64,000 nucleotides of DNA from Burkholderia cepacia (GCF_001039005.1 NZ_LDWR01000041.1:248001-312000); one strand, 5' to 3'. Shown: positions 42,824 to 51,832, counted from the stretch's first letter. Translations and numbers: made by a program. The notes: generated from the sequence alone by a model not told the origin.

Positions 42824-43231
42824 TCAGGCCGCTGCCTGATCGCCTTCCTTCGTGTCGTGGCGCTTCTTGTAGTCGGCCACGGCTGCCTTGATCGCGTCTT
42901 CCGCGAGGATCGAGCAGTGAATCTTCACCGGCGGCAGTGCGAGCTCTTCGGCGATCTGCGTGTTCTTGATCGAGAGCGCCTCGTCGAGCGTCTTGCCCTT
43001 CACCCATTCGGTCACGAGCGAGCTCGACGCGATCGCCGAACCGCAACCGTAGGTCTTGAACTTCGCGTCTTCGATCACACCGTCCGCGCCGACGCGGATT
43101 TGCAGCTTCATCACGTCGCCGCAAGCCGGCGCGCCGACCATGCCCGTGCCGACCGTGTCGTCGTCCTTCGCGAACGAACCGACGTTGCGCGGGTTTTCGT
43201 AGTGATCCAGAACCTTGTTGCTGTAAGACAT
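42824..43231 (-). CDS. iscU: Fe-S cluster assembly scaffold IscU
   Basis: 135 residues. Scaffold cysteines C37 (GAPACGD), C63 (GCGSA) and C106 (KIHCS), together with the HscA-recognition motif L99-P-P-V-K103, are all present. Clusters are built here from sulfur delivered by IscS. It follows iscS by 66 bases. Confidence 0.98.
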   Translation of the reverse strand: MSYSNKVLDHYENPRNVGSFAKDDDTVGTGMVGAPACGDVMKLQIRVGADGVIEDAKFKTYGCGSAIASSSLVTEWVKGKTLDEALSIKNTQIAEELALPPVKIHCSILAEDAIKAAVADYKKRHDTKEGDQAAA

Positions 43232-43297
43232 GACTCAGACTCCTTGACTCGTTACGCTGCGTGCGCCAATCCGCCCGCGGGTGCATTCAATGCGGTA

Positions 43298-44521
43298 TTA
43301 GTGTGCGGCCCATTCGATCGTCGACAGATCGATGCCTTCCTGGTGCATTTCCCAGAGCGGCGACAGTTCACGCAGCTTCGCGATCTTGCCATTCAGCAAA
43401 TTGATCACGAAGTCGACATCCTGCTCCGTCGTGAAGCGGCCGACCGTGAAGCGGATCGAGCTGTGTGCGAGCTCGTCGTTGCGGCCGAGCGCACGCAGCA
43501 CGTACGACGGCTCCAGCGACGCCGACGTGCACGCGGAGCCCGACGACACCGCGACGTCCTTGATCGCCATGATCAGCGACTCGCCTTCGACGAAGTTGAA
43601 ACTGATGTTGAGGTTATGCGGGACACGGTGTTCCATGTCGCCGTTCACGTACGTTTCCTCGATCTGCGACAGGCCGCGCAGCAGCTTGTCGCGCAGCATG
43701 CGGATGCGCTCGTTCTCGGTCGCCATTTCCTCGCGCGCGATACGGAACGCTTCGCCCATGCCGACGATCTGGTGCGTCGCCAGCGTGCCCGAACGCATGC
43801 CGCGCTCGTGGCCGCCACCGTGCATCTGCGCCTCGATGCGCACACGCGGCTTGCGGCGCACATACAGCGCACCGATGCCCTTCGGGCCGTAGGTCTTGTG
43901 TGCCGAGAACGACATCAGGTCGACCTTCAGCTTCGCGAGGTCGATCGTGACCTTGCCGGTCGATTGCGCGGCGTCGACGTGGAAAATGATGCCCTTCTCG
44001 CGGCAGATCTCACCGATCGTCTCGATGTCCTGGATCACGCCGATCTCGTTGTTCACGTGCATCACGGACACGAGAATCGTGTCGGGGCGCAGCGCTGCCT
44101 TGAGCACGTCGAGGTCGATCAGGCCGTCATCCTTCACGTCGAGGTAGGTGACTTCGAAACCGTCGCGCTCGAGCTCGCGGCACGTGTCGAGCACGGCCTT
44201 GTGCTCGGTCTTCACCGTGATGATGTGCTTGCCCTTGCCCTTGTAGAAGTTCGCGGCACCCTTGATGGCGAGGTTGTCCGACTCCGTTGCGCCGGACGTC
44301 CAGATGATCTCGCGCGGATCCGCGTTCACGAGCGCGGCCACCTGCTCGCGCGCTTCCTCGACCGCGCGCTCCGCGTCCCAGCCGTATGCGTGGCTGCGCG
44401 ACGCCGGGTTGCCGAACTGCTCGCGCAGATACGGCACCATCTTGTCGACCACGCGCGGATCGACGGGCGTCGTCGCGCTGTAATCCATATAGATGGGCAG
44501 GTGGAGAGTCTCTTGGGTCAT
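43298..44521 (-). CDS. iscS: Cysteine desulfurase IscS
   Basis: 407 residues. The PLP-binding lysine is K209 in [12 protein letters not shown], the substrate-side H107 is in KTEHKAVLD, and the persulfide C331 sits in the flexible [15 protein letters not shown] loop. It converts cysteine to alanine and supplies sulfur for Fe-S clusters and tRNA thiolation. ATG 44521 is the expected start ([19 protein letters not shown]); iscR is 65 bases upstream. Confidence 0.98.
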   Translation of the reverse strand: MTQETLHLPIYMDYSATTPVDPRVVDKMVPYLREQFGNPASRSHAYGWDAERAVEEAREQVAALVNADPREIIWTSGATESDNLAIKGAANFYKGKGKHIITVKTEHKAVLDTCRELERDGFEVTYLDVKDDGLIDLDVLKAALRPDTILVSVMHVNNEIGVIQDIETIGEICREKGIIFHVDAAQSTGKVTIDLAKLKVDLMSFSAHKTYGPKGIGALYVRRKPRVRIEAQMHGGGHERGMRSGTLATHQIVGMGEAFRIAREEMATENERIRMLRDKLLRGLSQIEETYVNGDMEHRVPHNLNISFNFVEGESLIMAIKDVAVSSGSACTSASLEPSYVLRALGRNDELAHSSIRFTVGRFTTEQDVDFVINLLNGKIAKLRELSPLWEMHQEGIDLSTIEWAAH

Positions 44522-44586
44522 CTGTCGCTCCGGGTATTCTGTGCAGGGACTATGTGCGTTATGGGGTATGGCGGGCGCGTTGGCGC

Positions 44587-45126
44587 TCACGAACTCGCGA
44601 TGTTGAACACCGAATTGGGGCCGAGCGGCATCGTGCGCACCGGCTCGGCCGGCGCGGCGACGGGCTCCGCCGTGCGCCGATCGCGCAGCACCGCGGGGGC
44701 ACCCTCGCGTGCGCGCTGCTGATCGACGAGATCCTGCAGCGACACCGAATCGAGGTATTCGACCATCTTCTGGTTGAGCGTCGACCACAGCTCGTGCGTC
44801 ATGCAATGGCCGTCGGGCTGCTTCGAGCCGTCGCACGTGCCTTTGCCGCCGCACTGCGTGGCGTCGAGCGGCTCATCGACCGCAATGATGATGTCGGCAA
44901 CGGTGACGTCCTGCGCGCGACGCGCGAGGTTGTAGCCGCCGCCCGGGCCGCGCACGGATTCAACGATTTCATGCCTGCGCAGCTTCCCGAACAGCTGTTC
45001 GAGATACGAGAGCGAAATCCGCTGGCGCTGGCTGATGCCTGCAAGCGTCACCGGGCCCTGCTCCTGGCGCAGTGCCAAGTCAATCATCGCCGTGACGGCG
45101 AAACGGCCTTTGGTGGTGAGTCTCAT
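44587..45126 (-). CDS. iscR: Fe-S-sensing Rrf2-family repressor IscR
   Basis: 179 residues. An N-terminal winged helix ([32 protein letters not shown]) is followed by cluster ligands C92, C98, C108 and H111. In E. coli the last two ligands are C104 and H107, so four extra residues lie between the second and third Cys here. Holo-IscR ([2Fe-2S]) represses its own operon through type-1 sites; two such sites lie just upstream. A C-terminal tail of about 30 residues is Ala/Pro-rich. First gene of the isc operon. Confidence 0.97.
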   Translation of the reverse strand: MRLTTKGRFAVTAMIDLALRQEQGPVTLAGISQRQRISLSYLEQLFGKLRRHEIVESVRGPGGGYNLARRAQDVTVADIIIAVDEPLDATQCGGKGTCDGSKQPDGHCMTHELWSTLNQKMVEYLDSVSLQDLVDQQRAREGAPAVLRDRRTAEPVAAPAEPVRTMPLGPNSVFNIASS

Positions 45127-45143
45127 GGTGTCTAGGGGACTGC

Positions 45144-45168
45144 AATCTTGACGATTTTGGTCAAGTAT
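45144..45168 (-). promoter_or_regulatory. IscR type-1 operator, promoter-distal copy (downstream)
   Basis: On the minus strand it begins ATACTTGACC and ends CGTCAAGATT, 25 bases with AAAAT between. It matches the type-1 consensus (ATASYYGACT...AGTCRRSTAT) at most positions but departs in the right half. It covers the -10 box and the likely start of transcription. Confidence 0.75.
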
Positions 45169-45191
45169 AAATATTTGACAGATTTAGTCAA
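45164..45191 (-). promoter_or_regulatory. isc operon promoter
   Basis: Minus-strand -35 TTGACT (45186-45191), 16-base spacer, -10 TATACT (45164-45169). Transcription would start near 45157, about 30 bases ahead of the iscR ATG. Both IscR operators overlap it, explaining repression by steric block. Confidence 0.8.
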
Positions 45192-45195
45192 GTAT
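45171..45195 (-). promoter_or_regulatory. IscR type-1 operator, upstream copy
   Basis: Begins ATACTTGACTAAAT and ends TGTCAAATAT on the minus strand, 25 bases, close to the full E. coli type-1 consensus. It overlaps the -35 hexamer. Its centre is 27 bases from that of the second site, roughly two and a half helical turns. Confidence 0.85.
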
Positions 45196-45240
45196 CCATG
45201 CCTTTGATAGGGTATTCGCAGATCGCTGAATACCGCGCGA

Positions 45241-45723
45241 TCAACGCTCCGTGCGGGCCCGAAGCGTCTCCAGCAGGCCCGCGCACGCGCGTTCGACCTG
45301 ATCGAGCACCTGTTCGAAGCCCTGCGCGCCGCCGAAATACGGATCGGCCACTTCGGTTTCGGTCGTGTCCGGCGCGAATTCCATCAGCAGGCGCACCTTG
45401 TCGCGATGCCGCGGCGGGCAGCGCCGGCGCAATTCCGCGAGATTGGCTTCGTCCATCGCGAGCAACAGGTCGAAACGCTCGAAATCGGCCGCGCCCACCT
45501 GCCGCGCACGCAGCGCCGACAGATCGTAGCCACGGCTGTGCGCGGCGGCCTGCGCACGCGTGTCGGGCGGCTCGCCCACGTGCCAGTCGCCGGTGCCGGC
45601 CGAATCGATCGCGATCCGGTCGGCCAGCGCGGCCGCGTCGACCTGATGGCGCATCACGCCTTCCGCGGTGGGCGAACGGCAGATGTTGCCGAGACAGACG
45701 AAACAGATCGCAACGCGGGTCAT
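45241..45723 (-). CDS. Low-molecular-weight protein tyrosine phosphatase
   Basis: 160 residues. The P-loop is C10-L-G-N-I-C-R16-S and the general-acid loop is D127-P-Y-F. These small cytosolic enzymes remove phosphate from tyrosines; in some bacteria they act with capsule tyrosine kinases. No kinase or polysaccharide genes are near, and the gene instead lies just upstream of iscR in the same direction, an arrangement I recall from other betaproteobacteria. Confidence 0.93.
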   Translation of the reverse strand: MTRVAICFVCLGNICRSPTAEGVMRHQVDAAALADRIAIDSAGTGDWHVGEPPDTRAQAAAHSRGYDLSALRARQVGAADFERFDLLLAMDEANLAELRRRCPPRHRDKVRLLMEFAPDTTETEVADPYFGGAQGFEQVLDQVERACAGLLETLRARTER

Positions 45724-45824
45724 CGCACTATCGAAAAGCCGCGGCGGACCGCGTGGAAGAAGAACACGCCATTATACAAAGGCGCCCGAAATCGCGCCGC
45801 CGCGCCAAGCGACGGCGCCGTGCA

Positions 45825-46052
45825 TTACAGCGCCTTCGGCGCCGCGAGCGCGACGTCGCCGGATGCGGCCGGCAGCGGCTTCGCCGCGTCGTCGACCAGC
45901 CCGAACGACACCGCGCGCGCCAGCTCGGCGGACGCTTGGTGAACCGCGAGCGGGCCGCGCGACGGCGCATCGGCCATTGCGTGCAGATAGGCAGCCGCAG
46001 CCAGCGGAACCACGATAACCAGCGGCCAGTACATCGATATTGTCTTTCTCAT
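45825..46052 (-). CDS. Small membrane-anchored hypothetical protein
   Basis: 75 residues. One hydrophobic segment near the N-terminus (MYWPLVIVVPLAAAAYL, about 7-23) may be an uncleaved anchor or signal. The rest is Ala/Pro-rich with no motif. A very good ribosome binding site (AAGGAGG, 8 bases before ATG 46052) supports translation. It lies between lutB and the phosphatase gene; I do not recognise it. Confidence 0.65.
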   Translation of the reverse strand: MRKTISMYWPLVIVVPLAAAAYLHAMADAPSRGPLAVHQASAELARAVSFGLVDDAAKPLPAASGDVALAAPKAL

Positions 46053-46181
46053 GATGCGGACCTCCTTGACCTCGTTCCCCGAAACCCAATTCCGGGGACT
46101 ACAGACAGGATTCTATAGACCGCATCTATCGAGATAAATATGCAAATAGCGAACGCACTGTTGCCGCCCGATGAACAGTCA

Positions 46182-47594
46182 TCAGCCGAGGTGGCTTTGC
46201 GACGCCGCGTAGAGTTCGCGGAACGTGCGCCCTGTCGGTGTCGGCATGTCGCGCGTGTTCATCCAGCCGCCCATCATCGGCAGGCGCCGCAGCGTGCCGC
46301 CGTTGCCGCCCAGCCGTTCGAGGACGCGCACCGCGAGCTTGGTCGTCAGCGCATACAGCATCGGCCGCCGCGCGAAGAAGCCCCATGCGGCGAGCGCCGC
46401 TCGCTCGCGCCACGGCCGCAGGTGTCGTTCGACCTGCTTTTCGCGCAGCGTGCGCAGCAGGCCGGACAACGGAATCCCGACCGGGCACACGCTGTCGCAT
46501 TCGCCGCATAGCGTGGCGGCCTGCGGCAGGTCGAGCGCGCGGTCGAGGCCGACGTAGCTCGGTGTCAGCACCGACCCCATCGGGCCCGGATAGACCCAGC
46601 CGTACGCATGGCCGCCGACCTTCTGGTAAACCGGGCAATGGTTCATGCACGCGCCGCAGCGGATGCAGCGCAGCATCTCCTGGAACTCGCCGCCGATCAG
46701 CCCCGTGCGGCCGCCGTCGACGAGCACCACATAATTGTGTTCGGGGCCATCCTCGTCGCCCGGGCCGCGCGGCCCGGTCAGCAGCGAGAAATAGTTCGAC
46801 GTCTTCTGCCCCGTCGCGGAGCGCGGCAACAGGCGCATCGCGGTCGCGAGATCCTCGAGCGTCGGCAACACCTTCTCGATGCCCGTCACCGCGACATGCA
46901 CGCGCGGCATCACCGTGCACATCCCCTCGTTCCCTTCGTTCGTCACGATTGCGACCGAACCCGTCTCGGCGATCACGAAGTTGCCGCCCGTCACGCCCAT
47001 GTCGGCCGACATGAAATGCGGGCGCAACACTTCGCGCGCCTCGCGCGTCATGTCCGGAATCTCGGTGAGCCGCTCGCGATGGTGCGTACGCGCGAACAGG
47101 TCGGCGATCTCGTCCTTGTCCTTGTGCACGACGGGCGCAATGATGTGGCTCGGCGGCTCGTTGTCGTTGATCTGCAGGATGTATTCGCCGAGGTCCGTCT
47201 CGATCGACTGCACACCCATCTCCGCGAGCACCGCGTTCAGGCGCATTTCCTCCGACACCATCGACTTGGTCTTGATGACCTTCTTCACGTCGTGACGGCG
47301 CGCGATGTCGGCCACGAGCCGCGCGGCATCCGCGGTCGTTTCGGCGAACAGTACCGTCGTGCCGCGTCGCGTCGCCTCGCGCTCGAATGCCTCGAGCCAC
47401 ACGTCGAGATTCTCCAGCGCGCGGTTGCGGCGCGCCTTGAGCGCGGCGCGCGTGGCCGGGAAGTCGATCGCGGTCATCGCGTCGGCGCGCGCGGACACGA
47501 ACTTCGTCGACAGCTTCTTCAGGTTCTGCTGCAGGCGCTGGTCGGCCAGCTTTTGGCCGGCGCGCGCCTTGAAATGCATCGATTGGACTTGCAT
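46182..47594 (-). CDS. lutB: Lactate utilization iron-sulfur protein LutB (YkgF-like)
   Basis: 470 residues. An N-terminal LUD domain (about 60-300, with MSADMGVTGGNFVIAETGS) precedes a ferredoxin-like domain: C310-x2-C313-x2-C316-x3-C320-P and C363-x2-C366-x3-C370-P, suited to two [4Fe-4S] clusters. With LutA and LutC it oxidises L-lactate to pyruvate. It follows lutA by 37 bases. No lutC follows in this window. Confidence 0.92.
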   Translation of the reverse strand: MQVQSMHFKARAGQKLADQRLQQNLKKLSTKFVSARADAMTAIDFPATRAALKARRNRALENLDVWLEAFEREATRRGTTVLFAETTADAARLVADIARRHDVKKVIKTKSMVSEEMRLNAVLAEMGVQSIETDLGEYILQINDNEPPSHIIAPVVHKDKDEIADLFARTHHRERLTEIPDMTREAREVLRPHFMSADMGVTGGNFVIAETGSVAIVTNEGNEGMCTVMPRVHVAVTGIEKVLPTLEDLATAMRLLPRSATGQKTSNYFSLLTGPRGPGDEDGPEHNYVVLVDGGRTGLIGGEFQEMLRCIRCGACMNHCPVYQKVGGHAYGWVYPGPMGSVLTPSYVGLDRALDLPQAATLCGECDSVCPVGIPLSGLLRTLREKQVERHLRPWRERAALAAWGFFARRPMLYALTTKLAVRVLERLGGNGGTLRRLPMMGGWMNTRDMPTPTGRTFRELYAASQSHLG

Positions 47595-47631
47595 CGCGGT
47601 ATCGGGGGAGGAAAGTGAGCGGAACCGGGCG

Positions 47632-48354
47632 TCAGACGTCGCCCGCCAGCACCTGCGCGACGTGCAGCACGCGCGTGTCGCGGTCGCCGGTGCGGCGCAA
47701 CCGCCCTTCGATGTTCAGCATGCAGCCGAGATCGCCGAGCACGACGGTGCCCGCGCCCGACGCTCGCACATTCGCGCATTTCTGGTCCGCGATGGCCGCC
47801 GAAATGTCGCCGTACTTGACCGCGAACGTGCCGCCGAAGCCGCAACAGTGCTCGCAGTCCTTCATCTCGGTGAGCGCGACGCCGCGCTGCGCGAGCAGCG
47901 CGCGCGGCTGCGCCTTCACGCCGAGCTCGCGCAGGCCCGAGCACGAGTCGTGATAGGTGACGGGCCCGGTGAACTCGCCCGGCTCGAGCGAAACCCTGGC
48001 GACGTTCGCGAGGAAATCGGTCAGTTCGTAGACTTTCTGCTGGAACCGCCCATAGCGCCCCATCAGTTCGGGGTCGTCGCGGAACAGGTCGCCATAGTGC
48101 GCGCGAATCATCCCGCCGCACGAACCGGACGGCGCGACGACGTAATCGAACTGCTCGAACTCGCGCAGCGTCTTCTCCGCGAGATCGCGCGCGAGCGCGC
48201 GGTCGCCCGAGTTGTACGCCGGCTGGCCGCAGCAGGTCTGCGCGGGCGGCACGATCACCTCGTAGCCGGCGTCGCGAATCAGCTTGAGCGCCGAGAAACC
48301 GATTTCGGGGCGCATCAGATCGACCAGGCAGGTCACGAACAAACCGACTCGCAT
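47632..48354 (-). CDS. lutA: Lactate utilization Fe-S subunit LutA (YkgE-like)
   Basis: 240 residues with two CCG-type cysteine-rich blocks: QTCCGQPAYNSGD with SGSCGGM, and HDSCSGLRELG with DCEHCCGFGGTF. These domains bind Fe-S cofactors in heterodisulfide-reductase-like proteins. It is the first gene of lutAB and diverges from the IclR-type regulator over 183 bases, making regulation by that protein likely. Confidence 0.92.
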   Translation of the reverse strand: MRVGLFVTCLVDLMRPEIGFSALKLIRDAGYEVIVPPAQTCCGQPAYNSGDRALARDLAEKTLREFEQFDYVVAPSGSCGGMIRAHYGDLFRDDPELMGRYGRFQQKVYELTDFLANVARVSLEPGEFTGPVTYHDSCSGLRELGVKAQPRALLAQRGVALTEMKDCEHCCGFGGTFAVKYGDISAAIADQKCANVRASGAGTVVLGDLGCMLNIEGRLRRTGDRDTRVLHVAQVLAGDV

Positions 48355-48444
48355 ACGTGCTCCTTCGAGAAAACGGCTCTCATTATCCGCCGTTTGGCCA
48401 GCAAGACCAACGCCGGTTCGTGCGCAAGCCCGCTGTGCGCGAAA

Positions 48445-48458
48445 CGAGGACTTCCTCG
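48445..48458. promoter_or_regulatory. Candidate operator in the lutA/iclR divergent region
   Basis: A perfect dyad CGAGGA-CT-TCCTCG between two divergent genes. TACAAT (48489-48494) downstream on the plus strand could be the regulator's -10. Assigning it to the IclR-type protein is inference from position. Confidence 0.35.
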
Positions 48459-48537
48459 AACGGCGTTCGCTTTTTTCACAATACGAGATACAATCGTTGC
48501 AACACCGCTTGCCGCGTCAACCGATTTCTCCCCCGAC

Positions 48538-49347
48538 ATGAGCCAATCCACCCCGGATTCAAAAACGTCGATCCAGGTGATCGAACGCATGATGCGGTTG
48601 CTGGACGCGCTCGCCGCGCACAGCGACCCCGTCAGCCTGAAGGAGCTTGCGCAGCGCACGGAGCTGCATCCGTCGACCGCGCACCGCATCCTCAACGACA
48701 TGGTGACCTGCCGTCTCGTCGACCGCTCCGATCCCGGCACGTACCGCCTGGGCATGCGGCTGCTCGAACTCGGCAACCTCGTGAAGGCGCGCCTGTCGGT
48801 ACGCGACGCGGCGCTGACGCCGATGCGCGAGCTGCACCGCCTCACCGGGCAGACCGTGAACCTGTCGGTGCGCCAGGGCGACGAGATCGTCTATATCGAG
48901 CGTGCGTATTCGGAGCGCTCGGGGATGCAGGTCGTCCGCGCGATCGGCGGCCGCGCGCCGCTGCACCTCACGTCGGTCGGCAAGCTGTTCCTCGCGGCCG
49001 ACGAAACGTCGCGCGTGCGCGCCTATGCAACGCGCACCGGCTTGTCCGGCCATACGCAGAACAGCATCACCGACATCGCGAAGCTCGAGCGCGAGCTGAC
49101 GATCGTCCGCCAGCAATCGTGCGCACGCGACAACGAGGAGCTGGAGCTCGGCGTGCGCTGTATCGCTGCCGGCATCTACGACGATTCGGGCAAGCTCGTC
49201 GCGGGCCTGTCACTGTCGGCACCGGCCGATCGCCTGCAGGACGCGTGGCTCGGCCAGCTGAGCCGGACGGCCCTCACCATCTCGGAATCGCTCGGTTACC
49301 GGCCGGCACCCACGAAGGATACGGACGGACTGCAGCGGCAGGCGTAA
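48538..49347 (+). CDS. IclR-family transcriptional regulator
   Basis: 269 residues. An N-terminal winged helix (about 10-75: VIERMMRLLDALAAHS, HPSTAHRILNDMV) precedes the ligand-binding IclR domain (GGRAPLHLTSVGKLFLA, ELELGVRCIAAGIYD, GLSLSAPADRL). It is divergent from lutAB and probably controls lactate use, perhaps with lactate as ligand; other betaproteobacterial lut loci use GntR-type LldR/LutR instead, so the effector is open. ATG 48538 fits the family start. An intrinsic terminator follows. Confidence 0.9.
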   Translation: MSQSTPDSKTSIQVIERMMRLLDALAAHSDPVSLKELAQRTELHPSTAHRILNDMVTCRLVDRSDPGTYRLGMRLLELGNLVKARLSVRDAALTPMRELHRLTGQTVNLSVRQGDEIVYIERAYSERSGMQVVRAIGGRAPLHLTSVGKLFLAADETSRVRAYATRTGLSGHTQNSITDIAKLERELTIVRQQSCARDNEELELGVRCIAAGIYDDSGKLVAGLSLSAPADRLQDAWLGQLSRTALTISESLGYRPAPTKDTDGLQRQA

Positions 49348-49380
49348 GCCGCGCCACCGGCCCCGGCACTCCGGAACGAA

Positions 49381-49409
49381 AAAGCCCCGCGATTGCGGGG
49401 CTTTTTTTC
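49381..49409. terminator. Intrinsic terminator, bidirectional
   Basis: AAAGCCCCGC (49381-49390), loop GATT, GCGGGGCTTT (49395-49404), then more T. It lies between the convergent iclR-type and pbpG genes. Confidence 0.9.
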
Positions 49410-49444
49410 ATCCGTCGGCGCGGCGGCGAACCGCCGCGGCACGA

Positions 49445-50611
49445 TCAGGTTCCGCCGTTCGGCGTGTTGGCAGCCGTCAGGCGCTCGCCGCCGCCGGCAT
49501 CGAGCCAGTTGCGCAGGCGCGCCGCGTCGGCGAAGCGCGAATACTTGCCGAACGAATCGAGCAGCACCATCACCATCGGCCGGCCGTGGATCGTCGCCTG
49601 CATCACGAGGCATTCGCCTGCTTCGTTGATGAAGCCCGTCTTCTGCAGGCCGATGTCCCACGAGCCGTTGCCGCGGATCAGCGCGTTCGTGCTGTTGTAC
49701 GCGAGATTGCGTTTGCCCGTGTTCACCTCGTAGCTGCGATCGGTCGAGAACTGGCGGATCATCGGGTACTGGTACGCCGCATTGACCATCTTCACCAGAT
49801 CGCGCGCGCTCGAAACGTTCGAGCTCGACAGGCCGGTCGAATTCTCGAAGTGCGTATCGGCCATGCCGAGCGACTTCGCCTTCGCGTTCATCGCCGCGAT
49901 GAACGCCGGACGGCCGCCCGGGTAGTAACGCGACAACGCGGCGGCCGCACGGTTTTCCGACGCCATCAGCGCGATATGCAGCATGTCTTCGCGCGACAGC
50001 ACCGAACCGACCGACAGGCGCGAGCCCGTGCCCTTTTCATAGTCGCGGTCTTCGTCCGTGACTTCGATCTGGTCGGTCATCGGCGACTTCGAGTCGAGCA
50101 CGACCATCGCCGTCATCAGCTTCGAGATCGACGCGATCGGCACGACGGCGTGCGAATTCTTGTCGAACAGCGGCTCGCCGGAATTCTGGTCGACGACGTA
50201 CGCGACGCTCGAACGCAGCGCGAGCGCGTCCGGCGTGTCGTGCAGGCCGAACGCCTGGCCGACGGTCGGACGACGCGGCTGGAACGCGACCTTGCGGACC
50301 GCGCCGCGGTGGACGCCGTGCACGTTCGCCGCGAGCGTCACGCGCTTGCGCGACGCCTTCGCGCGCGGCGCATCGGCCGCGGCGACCTTGGCGGATTTCT
50401 CGGAGCTTGCCTTGGCCGACTTCTTCTTCGCGGACGAAGCAGGAGCGGCGGCCTTTTTCTTGGCGGCTTGTTGGGTACTCGCAGTGGCGGCAAAGGCGTC
50501 AGCAGGCGCGACGGACGCGGTGGTCGCCAGCAAGGCGACTGCGACCGACACAGCCGTGCCGAGCGTCATGCTCTGCAACAATCTGCGCGGTGAAAACGAT
50601 TCGGCTTTCAT
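49445..50611 (-). CDS. pbpG: D-alanyl-D-alanine endopeptidase, PBP7-type
   Basis: 388 residues. A signal peptide (to about residue 41) precedes a 60-residue Ala/Lys/Ser-rich linker (49-108). The penicillin-binding S11 domain has S161-x-x-K164, S218-E-N220 and K324-T-G326. Enzymes of this class cut D-Ala-mDAP cross-links in periplasmic peptidoglycan. It lacks the C-terminal domain and amphipathic helix of PBP5-type carboxypeptidases, which fits PBP7. The basic linker resembles a DNA- or wall-binding tail and is unusual compared with the short E. coli protein. Start ATG 50611. Confidence 0.92.
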   Translation of the reverse strand: MKAESFSPRRLLQSMTLGTAVSVAVALLATTASVAPADAFAATASTQQAAKKKAAAPASSAKKKSAKASSEKSAKVAAADAPRAKASRKRVTLAANVHGVHRGAVRKVAFQPRRPTVGQAFGLHDTPDALALRSSVAYVVDQNSGEPLFDKNSHAVVPIASISKLMTAMVVLDSKSPMTDQIEVTDEDRDYEKGTGSRLSVGSVLSREDMLHIALMASENRAAAALSRYYPGGRPAFIAAMNAKAKSLGMADTHFENSTGLSSSNVSSARDLVKMVNAAYQYPMIRQFSTDRSYEVNTGKRNLAYNSTNALIRGNGSWDIGLQKTGFINEAGECLVMQATIHGRPMVMVLLDSFGKYSRFADAARLRNWLDAGGGERLTAANTPNGGT

Positions 50612-51265
50612 TGGGGTCTGGACAAAGCGGGCGGGAGGTTTCCGCAAGTGTAGTTAAAGCTGAAAAAAAGAGCAATATTAGGCACTTACCGATCGTCGTT
50701 AAACCGGAATATAAGGGTCGGCCAACCTCTGGCAAATCGACCCTCCCGCTCCCATCGAAAAAATTCATGGGATGCGCTGCCCGACAGTACCCGTCTCCCG
50801 ATTACCACCCGGTTAATTGAGATAACGTCACTTCGGAGGCGATTTAAAGCGGGGAAACTACGTATCCGGCGCTCGGCGTGCTAGGGGCGCCGGTCTCGAC
50901 CGTGGCGGCGGCACGTCGCCACGGCACGCACATCGAAACGGCGCGCTTTTCGACAGGAACAGAAGGATAACGTTCCATGGGCCTGTCAGGTTTACCTGTG
51001 CATGCTCATGGTGCGCCGCGCTTGCCCCGCAGCCGTGCGCACCATGTGGGATCGCGCGTGAAACCGATTCCGAACGACCACGATAACTCGTTGTTTTATC
51101 GATAATTTGTCGCGATTGTGCAACGCACAAAAAATACTTGACATCCGTTTTCTCTGCCCTAAAATACGCTTCATTGCTGCGTTGCACAAAGCACGCGCAT
51201 CCGAGGTTCCCCGTCGTAGTGCCCTTTACCCAGCGATCGACGCGATCGCTTTTCAGGAGCTGGAC
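50612..51265. other. 654-base intergenic region between pbpG and phaP
   Basis: No gene seen. The left part should hold the pbpG promoter on the minus strand (a weak TTGCTC/TACACT pair with 17-base spacing lies near 50650-50680). An inverted repeat CATGGTGCGC (51007-51016) / GCGCACCATG (51037-51046) with a 20-base loop lies in the middle. The right end holds the phaP promoter. The base composition from 50640 to 50830 is clearly more AT-rich than the coding DNA. Confidence 0.5.
51116..51186 (+). promoter_or_regulatory. phaP promoter with TGC-N3-GCA dyads
   Basis: Consensus -35 TTGACA (51138-51143), 16-base spacer, -10 TAAAAT (51160-51165). A perfect palindrome TTGTGC-AAC-GCACAA (51116-51130) lies directly upstream, and TGC-GTT-GCA (51178-51186) lies just after the expected start site. 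TGC/GCA dyads of this kind are described for PhaR, the repressor that releases phaP when polyhydroxybutyrate granules form; binding here is inferred. Confidence 0.75.
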
Positions 51266-51832
51266 ATGTCCTTGCTGACCCCCGAGCAAATCGCCGCTGC
51301 ACAGAAAGCCAACCTCGAAAGCCTGTTCGGTCTGACGACCAAGGCGTTCGAAGGCGTCGAAAAGCTGATCGAACTCAACCTGCAGGTCGTGAAGTCGACG
51401 CTGGCCGAAGGCCAGGAAAACGCACAGCGCCTGCTGTCGGTGAAGGACGCGCAGGAACTGATCGCGCTGCAAGCGAGCCTGTCGCAGCCGGTCGCGGAAA
51501 AGGTGCTGTCGTACGGCCGTCACCTGTACGAAATCGCGTCGTCGACGCAAGCCGAATTCGCGAAGGTTGCTGAAGCGCAATTCGAAGAGCAGAACAAGAA
51601 GGTCCAGGCACTCGTCGACAACGTCGCGAAGAACGCCCCGGCCGGTTCGGAAACGGCTGTCGCCGCGCTGAAGTCGGCACTGAACGCTGCGAACACCACG
51701 TACGAAACGGTTCAGAAGGCTGCGAAGCAAGCCGTCGAAATCGCCGAGACGAACTTCAACGCCGCTGCTGCCGTCGCAACGAAGGCTGCTACCGCCGCTG
51801 CTGCACGTCGTACGAGCAAGCCGGCCGCGTAA
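51266..51832 (+). CDS. phaP: Phasin family protein PhaP
   Basis: 188 residues, mostly amphipathic helix: [40 protein letters not shown] and a C-terminal Ala/Lys tail ending in RRTSKPAA. Phasins coat polyhydroxyalkanoate granules and control their size. CAGGAG stands before ATG 51266. Codon use is highly selective (CTG, GAA, GCT/GCG), and with the strong promoter and terminator this suggests abundant expression. The basic Ala-rich tail resembles a PhaM/histone-like end and might touch DNA, but that is speculation. Confidence 0.94.
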   Translation: MSLLTPEQIAAAQKANLESLFGLTTKAFEGVEKLIELNLQVVKSTLAEGQENAQRLLSVKDAQELIALQASLSQPVAEKVLSYGRHLYEIASSTQAEFAKVAEAQFEEQNKKVQALVDNVAKNAPAGSETAVAALKSALNAANTTYETVQKAAKQAVEIAETNFNAAAAVATKAATAAAARRTSKPAA

